Positions 15,306 to 26,200 of a stretch of DNA of 64,000 nucleotides are shown here, in pieces. Each line of letters starts with the position of its first letter. The stretch's first letter is position 1. The notes beneath the pieces are model-generated. The model saw nothing but the letters and a program-made list of their open reading frames with translations. It did not search any database and was not told where the DNA came from. The DNA is from Bacteroidales bacterium (lineage in GTDB: Bacteria > Bacteroidota > Bacteroidia > Bacteroidales > Muribaculaceae): assembly GCA_014800815.1 (NCBI GenBank), contig JAAVFI010000002.1, positions 51,083-115,082 of the forward strand. The letters run 5' to 3'. Position numbers and translations under genes: made by a program.

Positions 15306-17111
15306 ATGAACAAGACATCCAAATTGCTTCTTGGGCTCGCTGCGCTCTCTCTTGCGGCCTGCTCTAACGACGAACCGGCTAACGTCGGTGGCGGCGAGGC
15401 TCCTCATGGAGACGTCGCCTATCTCAACATCCGTATCGCATCTGCCGACAACGCGTATAGCCGTGCGGCTCAGGATGAATTCCTCTATGGCGACGGAGAT
15501 GAAAATGAAGTTAAGAACGCCTACTTCTATTTCTATGACAAGGACGGCAACTATGTGCTCGAATCCAATACATGGATTGGCGGAACCAACAATTCTGAAA
15601 ATCCTGATGGCAACGTAGAAATCTTCGGTAATAATACCGTGATTCTTACAGGTCTGACCGATAAGGGATATCCCAACTGGGTAGTTACCGTTCTCAACCG
15701 TCCCTCTCAGTTCAATGTGCCCCAGACCCTCGACGGCTGGCTTACCCGCACACGCAACTATAGAGAAGACAATGGCTTCATAATGACCACTTCCAGCTAC
15801 TTCGGCGAAGACAACAAAGAAGGCGACAAGTGGCACTACTTCGCAACCAAGCTCAACGAAAAGAACTTCCTTCAGGAACTTCCCGACAAGGTACCTGCCG
15901 ACGAGAATACCCGCGTTCAGATCTACGTAGAGCGTCTTGCCGCCCGTGTAGGTGTCGACATCTCAGGTATTGCTAAGAATGCTAAAAGCACTATCACCAA
16001 TGGTTATACCTATTTCGATGAAGATGGCAAAGAGCTGAAGGCTGACCTCTACGAACTCGATATCACTGTAGCAGGTGAAGAAAATCCCGAACTTGGCGAT
16101 GACGCAGCAGTAGCTGCAACCAAAGTATTCGTAGCTATTACAGGCTGGGATCTCGCTACAACTGTCAAGAGCTCGACTCTCGTAAAGAGCCTTGAAGACT
16201 GGACCGACAAGACAACCTTCGGTACTTGGGCATGGAATCAGCCTGACTATCACCGTAGCTACTGGGGTAAGAGCTATGTGTATGGTAAGGACGATATCGA
16301 TGCTGACCTTAACACCAACAAGAGCTGGAACAACCTCAGCAAGGCAGTTGGAACTGAACGTTTCAAGGGTGACCGCGCTTACTGCAACGAGAACACTAAC
16401 ACACCTGATAACATCGAGTCTGAGGCAGTCCCCGGAGCTATCCTTCCCTCAATGGCCACCTCTGTGATGCTTCGTGCCGTAATCTGTACTGAGGCAACTA
16501 ATGAAGAGGGTAAAATCATCTATCCCGAACTCACTACTGTCAACTTCCTCGGTGTCAACTGGACTGAAAAAGCCTTTATCAATAAGGTCCTCAGTCTTGC
16601 TGAAGCAAATCAATTCTTCTATCTCGAGGGAGAAGAATACAAGCCCTTTACTGCTGCAGAGGTAGAACTTGCCCGCAACTACGATCAGGGTACCGGTTGT
16701 GTTAAGGTGGTAACAAAATCCAACAAGCAGTACTACAAAGACCTCGTAAAGAACGAAGACGGCTCGGTAACAGCAACTCCCGTATCAGCATCCACAATCA
16801 ATGCAGCTCTCAAGGCCATAACCAATGATAACAATAAAGCTACAGCCGCAAGCGAGGGTGCAATGTTCTACACTATCCCCTTGGCTCACCTCAACAATGA
16901 CGGTACTTCCGATATCGTAGAAGGTGAATATGGTGTAGTCCGCAACCACGTGTATAACCTTGCCGTAAGCAAGATTAAATCCCTTGGCGACTTCATTTTC
17001 GAGCCCAACGATCCTATTAAGCCCGAAGAGCCCAAAGATCCTACATTCTACGTAGAATCCACTATTAATATTCTCTCCTGGAAAGTTGTAGACCAGGAAG
17101 TTGAAATCTGA
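15306..17111 (+). CDS. Mfa1-family major fimbrial subunit (type V pilin-like)
   Basis: 601 residues. A lipoprotein signal (LSLAACSN, lipid on the Cys near residue 19) is followed by the N-terminal beta-sandwich of Mfa1-type fimbrillins (VAYLNIRIASA, then NAYFYFYDKDGNYV). The C-terminal strand is INILSWKVVDQEVEI. In Porphyromonas, such lipoproteins are exported to the surface, cut by a gingipain-type protease after an Arg, and polymerise by donor-strand exchange. An Arg at about residue 53 (AYSRAAQ) is a reasonable processing site. Even codon choice suggests high expression. Three hairpins follow the stop codon. Confidence 0.85.
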   Translation: MNKTSKLLLGLAALSLAACSNDEPANVGGGEAPHGDVAYLNIRIASADNAYSRAAQDEFLYGDGDENEVKNAYFYFYDKDGNYVLESNTWIGGTNNSENPDGNVEIFGNNTVILTGLTDKGYPNWVVTVLNRPSQFNVPQTLDGWLTRTRNYREDNGFIMTTSSYFGEDNKEGDKWHYFATKLNEKNFLQELPDKVPADENTRVQIYVERLAARVGVDISGIAKNAKSTITNGYTYFDEDGKELKADLYELDITVAGEENPELGDDAAVAATKVFVAITGWDLATTVKSSTLVKSLEDWTDKTTFGTWAWNQPDYHRSYWGKSYVYGKDDIDADLNTNKSWNNLSKAVGTERFKGDRAYCNENTNTPDNIESEAVPGAILPSMATSVMLRAVICTEATNEEGKIIYPELTTVNFLGVNWTEKAFINKVLSLAEANQFFYLEGEEYKPFTAAEVELARNYDQGTGCVKVVTKSNKQYYKDLVKNEDGSVTATPVSASTINAALKAITNDNNKATAASEGAMFYTIPLAHLNNDGTSDIVEGEYGVVRNHVYNLAVSKIKSLGDFIFEPNDPIKPEEPKDPTFYVESTINILSWKVVDQEVEI

Positions 17112-17304
17112 TAGAACCCCTCCCTTAATGTATGGACGTGCCCGCGGGCACGTCCATACATCCCCTCTCTCTATCCCAACTCTTTCAAGCACTCCTCTCT
17201 CTACTAAATTACAGGGCCTGAGCCCATGTAATTCTCCAAATCAGACAATAACGAGAGAGCCTCCGGCTCTCCACAACATATATTCAATCTATCCAATCTT
17301 CGCA
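17112..17304 (+). other. Intercistronic region with three hairpins
   Basis: Hairpin 1, 17129-17160: a perfect 32-base palindrome with 16-base arms and no loop. Hairpin 2, 17207-17233: AATTACA-GGGC-ctga-GCCC-a-TGTAATT. Hairpin 3, 17255-17271: GAGAGCC-tcc-GGCTCTC. None has a T-run. They separate the major pilin gene from the minor-subunit genes and could protect or process the pilin mRNA or reduce downstream expression. Confidence 0.75.
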
Positions 17305-18351
17305 ATGAAAGTACCTTATATAATATGCCGTTTGGCGCTGGCAATGGCTGTGGCAGTAGGCCTCAGCGCCTGCGACAAGAGCTTCGTATTCGACTACGAA
17401 GGCGACTGCGACCCCAACTACAGGGTACGCCTGCGCTATGACTGGAATATGAAGTTTGCCGATGCTTTCCCGGCAGAAGTGGACCACGTGACTCTCAACG
17501 TCGTAGACAGCGATGGCAATATCGTGCACACACACATGGAAAGCGGCGAAGCTCTCAAGGCCGACGGCTACGAGATAGTGCTCGACGATATAATCAAGCC
17601 CGGCAAATATACGCTGCATGCATGGTGCGGCAGCGGAGCGGCTCCCGGCAATACATCATTTGCCGTTCATCCGGCCGAGAGGGTAGAGGACCTCAAGTGT
17701 ACGCTTCTGCCCGACAATCACTCCCGAGCCGATGTGGCGGGTGCCGACGGATCACACGTTCAGCGATCGCTTGACAATCTCTACCACGGTATGCAGGCCG
17801 AACTCGACTTCCCCGAAGAAGAAGGTACGCATGTATTCACAGTGCCTCTTATGAAAAATACCAACTCTGTAAAGGTTGTACTTCAGCACCTCTCGGGTAC
17901 GGCTATAGACGGCAACGACTTCGACTTCACCATAACATCGGCTAACGCCCGCATGGCTCATGACAACACCTTAATAGATGCCGACCCCGTAATATATCAT
18001 GCGTGGGATATCCGAAACGGTGCAGCCTCGATAAATCCCGACGACCCCGAAACAGGGGGCGTATTCTCGGCCACTGTTGCAGAGTTTACCACAGCCCGAC
18101 TCATGGCCGACGAGGATGTACGCCTTGAAGCTCGCCGCAAGTCTGACGGCAGACTCGTATTCTCCGTCAATATGATTGATATGGCTCTCCTTGTCAAGAG
18201 TGCCAACCTGCGCAACATGCCCGATCAGGAATATCTCGACCGTCTCGACGACTATAACTTCATATTCTTCCTTGACTCCAATCTACGCTGGGTTTCATGC
18301 CAGATTAATATATTGTCCTGGAAACTCGTAATCAACAACGTGGAGCTGTAA
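17305..18351 (+). CDS. FimB/Mfa2-family fimbrial subunit with pilin-like C-terminus
   Basis: 348 residues. The lipobox LSAC places the lipidated Cys at residue 23. The body is a two-domain beta-sandwich of the FimB/Mfa2 type (LRYDWNMKFADAFPAEVDHV, later LMKNTNSVKVVLQHLSG). Mfa2 normally anchors the fimbria and limits its length. The C-terminus, QINILSWKLVINNVEL, is strikingly like the C-terminal strand of the major pilin, so this protein may polymerise or cap. The frame is open further upstream through the hairpin region, but the ATG at 17305 gives the correct lipoprotein signal. Confidence 0.8.
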   Translation: MKVPYIICRLALAMAVAVGLSACDKSFVFDYEGDCDPNYRVRLRYDWNMKFADAFPAEVDHVTLNVVDSDGNIVHTHMESGEALKADGYEIVLDDIIKPGKYTLHAWCGSGAAPGNTSFAVHPAERVEDLKCTLLPDNHSRADVAGADGSHVQRSLDNLYHGMQAELDFPEEEGTHVFTVPLMKNTNSVKVVLQHLSGTAIDGNDFDFTITSANARMAHDNTLIDADPVIYHAWDIRNGAASINPDDPETGGVFSATVAEFTTARLMADEDVRLEARRKSDGRLVFSVNMIDMALLVKSANLRNMPDQEYLDRLDDYNFIFFLDSNLRWVSCQINILSWKLVINNVEL

Positions 18352-18376
18352 TACGACTGAATAAAAAACAATAATA

Positions 18377-19483
18377 ATGACTCTTAACCGATTCCAAATG
18401 TGGATGTATGCGGTCATTGCCACTCTTATGGCGATGTGCCTCGGTGCGTGCTCCGAAGCCGGAACCGGAGGAGAGCCCGAAGAACCTGCAACGTGGTATC
18501 ACGCAGGATTCTACCTCACTGTGGGCGAGCAGAATACTACCTCCAGAGCGCCACAGGAAGGTACATACGACCCCGGTGAAGGCTATGAGAACTATGTAGA
18601 CCTCGACAACGTTCAGGTCCACCTCTATGATATGGCCGGCAACTATTCAGGCCCCGTAACCGATTTTACCATAACTCCAATTGGTGAGTCGTCGGGAGGC
18701 AAGCGCTATAAACTTGACGGAAAGACGAAAGTAAACATATCGTCCGGCAAATTCAAGGTAGTGGTACTGGCCAACTGGCCTTCTTACCCCGAAAATTTGA
18801 GTTTCGGAAATCTGTGGGAGACAACTTTTACATTCAATCCATCCGTGCCCTTGTCTTCGGCCAACGCACTCCCTCTGTATGGCGTAAAAGATGTGTCGCT
18901 CACCGATGTCAAACCTACTCAGCTGGTAAATCTCGGCACTATACACTTGCTGCGTGCTGGGGCCAAGATTGAAGTGATAGTGGATGACCCTGAAGACTTC
19001 TGGTATGTGAAGACTCTGCGTCTCACACATTATAATACCGTAGGATTCTGCGCGCCCCAAGTGATGTCGCAGAGCGAGTATGTGAAAGACAACTGGAATC
19101 AGGACTACGTAGGCCGTGCTTTCGTGCCTGAAAATTCCGGAGTACGCACCGACCTCGACTTCAGAAAGATTGCCGACCGAACCGAGTCGGCTGATCATAA
19201 AGACCACTATCTCCTCTATGTGCCTGAATACTATAACAATGTAGAAAGCATACCCATGTCGCAGATAAGTGTCGAATTCGAGAATAGCACTTCCGGGGTG
19301 CAATATATTCCGTTCTACCATCCTGTATCAGGCAATACCATGGACATAATGCGAAATCTGTGGTACAAAATCACGATAAGGAAGAAGGACGAAAACTCGA
19401 ATATACGCTTCGAGGTAGACGTAATACCCTATAAAGTGTGCGAGCTTGACCCTATATTCGGTCTCACTCCGGCCACACACTGA
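18377..19483 (+). CDS. Second FimB/Mfa2-like fimbrial lipoprotein
   Basis: 368 residues with lipobox LGAC (Cys near residue 25) and an Mfa2-like beta-rich body (VQVHLYDMAGNYSGPVTDF, GKFKVVVLANWP, LLRAGAKIEVIVDD). The C-terminus, EVDVIPYKVCELDPIFGL, differs from the polymerising type seen in the previous gene and matches anchor or tip subunits better. It starts 25 bases after the previous stop, in the same operon. The exact position in the fibre is inferred. Confidence 0.75.
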   Translation: MTLNRFQMWMYAVIATLMAMCLGACSEAGTGGEPEEPATWYHAGFYLTVGEQNTTSRAPQEGTYDPGEGYENYVDLDNVQVHLYDMAGNYSGPVTDFTITPIGESSGGKRYKLDGKTKVNISSGKFKVVVLANWPSYPENLSFGNLWETTFTFNPSVPLSSANALPLYGVKDVSLTDVKPTQLVNLGTIHLLRAGAKIEVIVDDPEDFWYVKTLRLTHYNTVGFCAPQVMSQSEYVKDNWNQDYVGRAFVPENSGVRTDLDFRKIADRTESADHKDHYLLYVPEYYNNVESIPMSQISVEFENSTSGVQYIPFYHPVSGNTMDIMRNLWYKITIRKKDENSNIRFEVDVIPYKVCELDPIFGLTPATH

Positions 19484-19508
19484 CAAAAAACAGCAACTGT
19501 CAATAATA

Positions 19509-22500
19509 ATGAACCGCATTCTAACATACCTCATATATCTTACACTGGCTCTCGCCACTGTCTCAGCTCTGAGCTCGTGCGAAGATCGGTTGGTATATCC
19601 CGGCTATGAAGATATTCCTGAGGGCATCAGCATGGTCGACCTCAAATTTTCATTTCCGGAATATACGCCGGCGCTCGAATCACGTTCTGCCGGCGATGCC
19701 ATGCGCAAGATACGCACCCTCTGGCTCGCAGTGTATCAGGACGGTGGCGAGGCCGACGGCAAGCTCATCGAAAAAAAACAGATAAGCAATTTCACGACCA
19801 ATACTACCGAAGACCGCCCGGGTGCGTCGGAGCAATATACAGGGCACGCCGAATTCCGGCTCGAGCTGCCCAACGGGCGCTACCGTATGTACGCCGTTGC
19901 TAACCACGACCTTGCAGACGCAGATATCTCTACGGAAGATGCGCTCTTCCACCTCCCGCTGACGTGGACCGACGATGCTGCTACAGGAATCGACCGCAAC
20001 GACCAGATGTTCGGCTGGTTCCGTAACGACGAAGCCGAGCCTGACTATACAGGTTCGCCAACCTCCGTTACTATCAAGCCGGGCATGACTCAGCTCCACT
20101 CGTGGGTGCGCCGTGCCGCCTCAAAACTTACCGTGGCTTTCAATACCACCAATCTCAACGAGAATGTACTCATCTACCTGCAATCGGTGTCGGTAATCGA
20201 CATTCCCCGGCAGTGCTATCTTCACAGTCCCAACAATCTGGGAGAAGACGACTACCGCCTTGCTAAAGAATTTGCGCCGCGCACCAAGTCGTCGACTATA
20301 TACTTCAAGGGTGCGGAGGCTTCGCATGAAGCAAAGAAAGACCATGATAAGTGGCCTGTGATCGGTTCGGGTGACCTTGTCTTCGGCCTTTACGCTGATG
20401 ATAAGGGTAAGCACGATGTGGTGATCGACGAGATTCCTATCTATGACGAAAACGGCAATCAGGTTGTATCCGACGAGGAGTACGACCGCCTCTACCGTGC
20501 CGAAGTAATCAAGCGTGTGCGAGAGATGTCGGAGAAGGAGCACAACGAGTACACCCGAGCTCTCTACTTCTATGAAAACATGCAGGCACCCGGCGTTCCC
20601 GGCACTGCGAGCGACAAGCGCCAGATAGTGGGTTCGATGCCTGATCAGCCCCAGGTGGGCGACATCACATCGTATCCTAACGGTACATACGAGGGCAGCC
20701 ATAACGAAGACGGAACTCTGAAAGATGATGCCTACAACGGCCTTGGCTGGAAAGATGCACGTCCGTGGGGCTCGTATGTGGAAATTAAGGGCTACTATGA
20801 AAACTCTACCGGCAAAGGCCCTATAACTTACCGATTTATGCTCGGTAAGGACGCTACCATTAACTATGAGGCCGAGCGTAACCACCATTATAAGCTCACA
20901 CTTGTGTTCAACGGAGATGCCAACGATGTCGATTTCCACATCGACTACGAAGAAGAGGCAAAGCCGGGTCTCTTCTCTCCGACCGAAACCTATGTGCCTT
21001 ATCTTTATAATCAGACTTCTTTCACCACCGTACGCGCCACTCCCCGCAAGGGTTATGAATTGATGAGCCTGAAAGCTGTGATTCTCGACAATGAGTGGCG
21101 TCCCTATCAGGGTGTGCGCGATGTGCATTACTGGGGTAAGGCCTGGGATGTGCAGACAGGAGAAAACGGGGCAAGTAAAGAAGTCAACGGAGCTAACTAT
21201 AGCTACGAGCTTACCACTGAATATCAGAAAGATGCACCCGATGCTGCCGATAACTGCGAGTTTGGGTTCCTTTCGCTATGGCGTGTGAAAGCCGTTACTT
21301 TCAATGCCTTCGGAGGCTCTACAAACAAAAATAACAAGACTGCTATGGTGAAGCTCTTCAGAGAGCACTATTTCAAGCACGAAACCAACAGCCGCTACGG
21401 TGTGGTGAGTATGGGAGCGCGTGAATACAACGATATCCAGCAGAGCAATACCTCACAATCGTACGATAACGACGATATCGGAACCTACACCGTATCGCGA
21501 AGCGAAAACCATGTCAACGGTGAGGTGGACTACGTGATAAAGGTGCCTCTTTTTACCCGAGCCAAGACCTTGGACATCTGGGCCGTGTATTCGGGGGCCA
21601 ATCCCTACTACGAGCACTATCGCTATGCCCGCGTACGCTTCATAGCTACCTACCGGAAGACTGATTCGAGTATTTCGGGCCCCGACACTTATTCCGACAC
21701 CTCGGAGACCATAGTTAAGCAGGCGCGCCGAATCGACAATCCACGAGGTATATACCGTTCGGAGAACAACCTCGAACCATTCCATGTCAATCTCAAGTAC
21801 CTCAAGCTCAACGCCTCCGATGCCGAGGCTTTCGAGCCTGTGGTATCGCGCGGACCGTGGACGGCGACTATCGAATCAGACCCCTACGGGCTTGTTCAGA
21901 TCAGCGGTAACGGACAGGTGGCACGAGGTGCCGGCAGCTCAATCACGGGGCGTACCGATACAGAGATAGACTTTGTATACAAGCCGCTCAAGTCTTCGGG
22001 CAAGAATACTTACGGAGCCATAATCACCGTAACGTACCACAATAATTCGTGTGTGCACAAAATTCTGGTAAAGCAGGGGTATATAGCGGCTCCTATCGGC
22101 GATGGCAAGACAAAATTCTCGGCCTTCAATGTGTACAGTTCGACAGAACTTGTCAAAAATCCGCTCTCTATAGGCTCCCTTTTCCGCTGTAACGGTGATT
22201 TGAGCATGCCGATTGCCGAATCGAACAATACCCGGTCAGGTTTCGGTGTCGGCCAGAATCCTACGGGAAGCTACAATATCGTAGGCAGTTCAAACAAAAC
22301 ATGGGCAAATATATCCTCGTGGAAGAACTGGGGTAACTACGACCCGTTCTACACTCATACCAATGGTGCGCAGAGCTTTACGCTTAAAAATGCGACAGAG
22401 GCCGTAGAGACGGGAAAATATAAGGTGCCTACCTACGAACAGACTCTTGAGCTCGGCCTTGTAAAACTGAACGAAGAGGAAAACGAGGACAACGATATCA

Positions 22501-23039
22501 ACTTCGCCTTCGGCATCACTTATGGAGACGGTGCGCAGGAGACCTTGACAACAAGCGATGCATGGAGTTTCTCCGACCCCGATAATGACGGCAAACCCCG
22601 CAAGGAAGGTATGCGTGGCATTATTATCTACAGTAAGAAAAAAGGTGATAATATCTTCCTGCCTTTGGGAGCCACCGGCCACGGACGTCGACGCTCGCGT
22701 AAGCCGACTGCGTCGCCCTCCAGTGCCTCTTATACTCAGAATGGATATATGCGATACGGAGACCTTGACGACCCTATGACCGGCAACACCAATATCTTCC
22801 GACCTATGGCATGGAATCTTAAAGACCAGTACGGAGCTGTGTATTGGACGTCGTGCGGTACGGCATCTATTGCAAGTGATCTTGCATCGAAAGACGCACT
22901 ATTTAATGACGAGGGTTATATTGTGGCTTTTGATATGAACTACGGCAACTACATGGTTACCCGCGGCCGCTCCAAGCAGTACAATAACAGCGGTGTAGGG
23001 TGGGATGCGCTGCCACTGCGTCTTGTCAAAGTGGATTGA
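19509..23039 (+). CDS. Giant fimbrial accessory/tip lipoprotein (DUF4906-like)
   Basis: 1,176 residues from an ATG that gives a lipoprotein signal (VSALSSC, Cys near residue 24). The N-terminal third has the pilin-type sandwich (MVDLKFSFPEY, IRTLWLAVYQDGG, ELPNGRYRMYAVANHD). The middle holds beta domains. The C-terminal third (about 870-1176) is a compact domain with GMRGIIIYSKKKGDNIFLP, GRRRSR and a final ALPLRLVKV, typical of proteins at the end of Bacteroidales fimbrial operons. It probably sits at the fibre tip and binds a ligand, as long accessory subunits do. An earlier in-frame start (19446) overlaps the previous gene and lacks a signal. Confidence 0.7.
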   Translation: MNRILTYLIYLTLALATVSALSSCEDRLVYPGYEDIPEGISMVDLKFSFPEYTPALESRSAGDAMRKIRTLWLAVYQDGGEADGKLIEKKQISNFTTNTTEDRPGASEQYTGHAEFRLELPNGRYRMYAVANHDLADADISTEDALFHLPLTWTDDAATGIDRNDQMFGWFRNDEAEPDYTGSPTSVTIKPGMTQLHSWVRRAASKLTVAFNTTNLNENVLIYLQSVSVIDIPRQCYLHSPNNLGEDDYRLAKEFAPRTKSSTIYFKGAEASHEAKKDHDKWPVIGSGDLVFGLYADDKGKHDVVIDEIPIYDENGNQVVSDEEYDRLYRAEVIKRVREMSEKEHNEYTRALYFYENMQAPGVPGTASDKRQIVGSMPDQPQVGDITSYPNGTYEGSHNEDGTLKDDAYNGLGWKDARPWGSYVEIKGYYENSTGKGPITYRFMLGKDATINYEAERNHHYKLTLVFNGDANDVDFHIDYEEEAKPGLFSPTETYVPYLYNQTSFTTVRATPRKGYELMSLKAVILDNEWRPYQGVRDVHYWGKAWDVQTGENGASKEVNGANYSYELTTEYQKDAPDAADNCEFGFLSLWRVKAVTFNAFGGSTNKNNKTAMVKLFREHYFKHETNSRYGVVSMGAREYNDIQQSNTSQSYDNDDIGTYTVSRSENHVNGEVDYVIKVPLFTRAKTLDIWAVYSGANPYYEHYRYARVRFIATYRKTDSSISGPDTYSDTSETIVKQARRIDNPRGIYRSENNLEPFHVNLKYLKLNASDAEAFEPVVSRGPWTATIESDPYGLVQISGNGQVARGAGSSITGRTDTEIDFVYKPLKSSGKNTYGAIITVTYHNNSCVHKILVKQGYIAAPIGDGKTKFSAFNVYSSTELVKNPLSIGSLFRCNGDLSMPIAESNNTRSGFGVGQNPTGSYNIVGSSNKTWANISSWKNWGNYDPFYTHTNGAQSFTLKNATEAVETGKYKVPTYEQTLELGLVKLNEEENEDNDINFAFGITYGDGAQETLTTSDAWSFSDPDNDGKPRKEGMRGIIIYSKKKGDNIFLPLGATGHGRRRSRKPTASPSSASYTQNGYMRYGDLDDPMTGNTNIFRPMAWNLKDQYGAVYWTSCGTASIASDLASKDALFNDEGYIVAFDMNYGNYMVTRGRSKQYNNSGVGWDALPLRLVKVD

Positions 23040-23064
23040 AGTAAAAAAACTATATTATAATATC

Positions 23065-23099
23065 GGTAGGTCACTTTGCTACGTGCATTGTGGCCTATC
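23065..23099 (+). terminator. Weak terminator after the fimbrial operon
   Basis: GGTAGGTCAC pairs with GTGGCCTATC (two G-U pairs) around a 15-base loop. Only a short T/G stretch follows. Confidence 0.4.
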
Positions 23100-23144
23100 T
23101 TGTCGTAATAAGATGTGAAATGGTGTAAAATGTTGTGGAATATG

Positions 23145-23175
23145 TTTGCATTATGCCATTTATTTTGTATTTTTG
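23145..23175 (+). promoter_or_regulatory. Consensus promoter for the secreted-protein pair
   Basis: TTTG (23145-23148), 19 bases, TATTTTTG (23168-23175). It separates the next two genes from the fimbrial operon. Confidence 0.75.
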
Positions 23176-23241
23176 CGGTATGATGCACACTCTAACCTAT
23201 AGAGATAATACACAAACAATTATAATTATAAACCGATCGGT

Positions 23242-26200
23242 ATGACAACAAAATCAAAATTACTGGTAGGCGTGCTGGCGACAGTAGGCTTTATCAGCAC
23301 TCAGAGCGCTGTGGCTCAGCCTCGTAAGGTCGAGGCCAAAGTGCCGCATGCGCCGGTAGAGGAGAGGTCGTTGACCCACCCTCTTGAGTATTATTTTCCT
23401 CAATCAACCCCAAGTATTGTACTGAACAACGTTGCGGCCAAGGCTTCGGCTCCTGTAGCCCGTGCGGAGGCCGAAGATGAAGCGAGCAGCTCTTCGTTTT
23501 ACGGTCTTGTAAAACAGGGCTCGACGTACAACGTGATAGAATTTGCCGTAGAGCCGGAAACGACTCCTGCGGTGAAGAAAGCAAATCTCTCCGGCAATCC
23601 TTCGATGACTTTCGCAGGCGCCGTATATTACAGCGGTAAGCTCTATACAGTCACCAACCTGATGAACATGATGTTCAATATCTATGAATATGATGTTAAC
23701 AGTTGGATTATGAGCGGCAACGTAAGCAACCGAACCAATCCTTATGCCGTTTCATTCACTGCCAACCAGGCCGACAAGATTGTCTACGGCAGCTTCACCA
23801 ACGCTACCGGCTCGGCTTTCGACTTCGGTACTTACGACATGAAGACAGCCGCCAAGACCGTAATCGCCGCTCTTTCGCAGCGTTTCGTGGCTATTGCGGC
23901 CGACAATGCAGGTGCGGTTTACGGTATCGCCGTAGACGGCAACCTCTATAGCATCAATCCTGCCACCGGCGCGGCTACCGTAATCGGCAGCACGGGTCAG
24001 ACTGTAGGTACCTCGCTCCAGAGCGCGACTATCGACAGCGAAACCGGCCGCATGTACTGGGCTGCGGGCAACAATCTCTATGCTGTCGACACCACTACCG
24101 GTGCCGCAACCCTCGCCGCTACTATCGGCGGCGACGCTATCAGCGACTGGACTTGCCTCTACACTATCCCCTTCACAGCAGGTTCTACCCCCGAATGGGT
24201 AAGCAGCCTCAAGGCGGTATTCGAAGGCGATACCACTAATGGTACCGTTTCGTTCATCCTGCCTTCGGTCGATACCTCCGGCGCAACACTTACCAATACT
24301 CTTGAATATCACATTCTTGTAGATGATAAGGAAGTTGCCTCGGGTAGCGGACAGCCCGGAACTGCAGTGAGCGAAGCCGTGACTGTAAGCGACGGCACTC
24401 ACAAGTTCTCGGTGTACACCGTAAACAATTCTACCAAGGGTCTTGAGTCGTATATTTCGCTCTTCGTAGGCCATGATACCCCCTGCACACCTGCCGGTAT
24501 CACTGTAGCCGCTCAGGATAACGATGATGTCGTTATCAGCTGGGAACCTGTTATTGCCGGTGTGAGCGGTGCATATGTCGACGTTGATGCGATGACTTAT
24601 CGCGTAGTGCGTCAGCCCGGCAACATCGTTCTTGCTGAGGCAGCCAAAGCAACTTCCATAACCGACAGCTCTATTGAAGAATACGGCTTCTACACCTACG
24701 AGGTGACTGCCACCGACGGCAAGAAGACTTCTGAGCCGGGTGTTTCGGACCGCTCTCTCCTCGGTTTCGCTAAGGGTGTAAATCTTCCCTACTCTTATGA
24801 ATTCGACGACGTCGACGGCTTCGGCGTATTCCACCAGGTAGATGCAAACGAAGACGGTTGGGCATGGAAGTACGACGAATCTCGCGATATTGTATGGTTT
24901 GAAGTGAATCCCAATAAGGATTCTGACGACTGGCTTATTTCTCCGGGATTAAACCTCGAGAAGGGTATGAACTATTGCGTGGAGATTAAGTTTACCGGTA
25001 CAGCCCGCCTTGTGCCTCACTATTTTGATGTTTGCTACGGCACAAGCCCCGACATCAAGGACCTCAAGCATGCGATAATTACTAAAGCTGGGTTCGTTAC
25101 CCGCGCATCCACCCACCTTTGGTTCAACTCAGAGGTAGAAGGTCTTTCCTTCATAGGTATTCGTGTTGTAACCCCTGCCGTTGAAGATGCCTTCATGATT
25201 GAAAGCTTCGGCGTGACAGAAGGTTATGCCAATGGTGCACCTGCACAGGTTCTCACTCCCAAGGCGGTTGCCGCTCCCAATGGCGCACGCTCCGCTACCA
25301 TATCTTTCGATCTTCCCAAAGTAGACTTCTCCGGAAAGACACTTCAATCAATCCTTGCCGCCAAGGTTGTAAATACTACCACAGGTAATGTAATAGAAGT
25401 TCCCAACCCTGCAGTGGCCGGACATCTTGATGTTGTGGACGAAAATCCCGCAGAAGGCAACAATGACTATGTAATAACCAGCTATACTGCCGACGGTGAA
25501 AGTCTTCCCAAGACAGTCAATGTATGGGTAGGCCCCGACTTCCCCGGCGCTCCTCTCAATGTGCAGTGGGTACAGACCGGTGCCAACAGAGTACGTGTAA
25601 GCTGGAATGCTCCCGAAGTAGGCCAGCACGGTGGATATATCGTACCTTCCGACCTCAAGTATCTGGTTATGGTTCCCGAAACCGACCAGGTGATCACCAA
25701 TAACGCTACCGAGACCGAACTCGAATTCGACATCCAGATGGATGGCACACAGACAGTGCTTTCGTTCGGTGTCTGCGGTATCAACGACAAGGGTCTCGGT
25801 GTAGCAGCCCGCTCAAATGAGTCGGCCTACGGCGCAGGTATCAAGTGCCCCTTCTTCGAATCTTTCGAAGGTGCCGCACTCCACTCCACTCCCTGGATGG
25901 TAAAGCAGGTTGAAGGCTACAACTCTTGCAATATCGTTACCGACATCGCAGGCGTACCCGTCACCTCATACGACGACGAGGGTATGGCCGTATTCACAAC
26001 CCTCAGCGTTGGTTCGACCCGCTTCGAAACACCCCTTCTCGACCTCTCGAACCTCGAGAACCCCGCCCTCAAGATGTGGGTTTACTTCATTGGCCCGGAT
26101 GCTCGCTTTGTTGTACGCGCCAACGACAACTCAGGCACAGACTGGACCGACCTTATGACTATCCCCAACGTAGGTTCTCTTTCCGGCTGGCACCTTGTGA

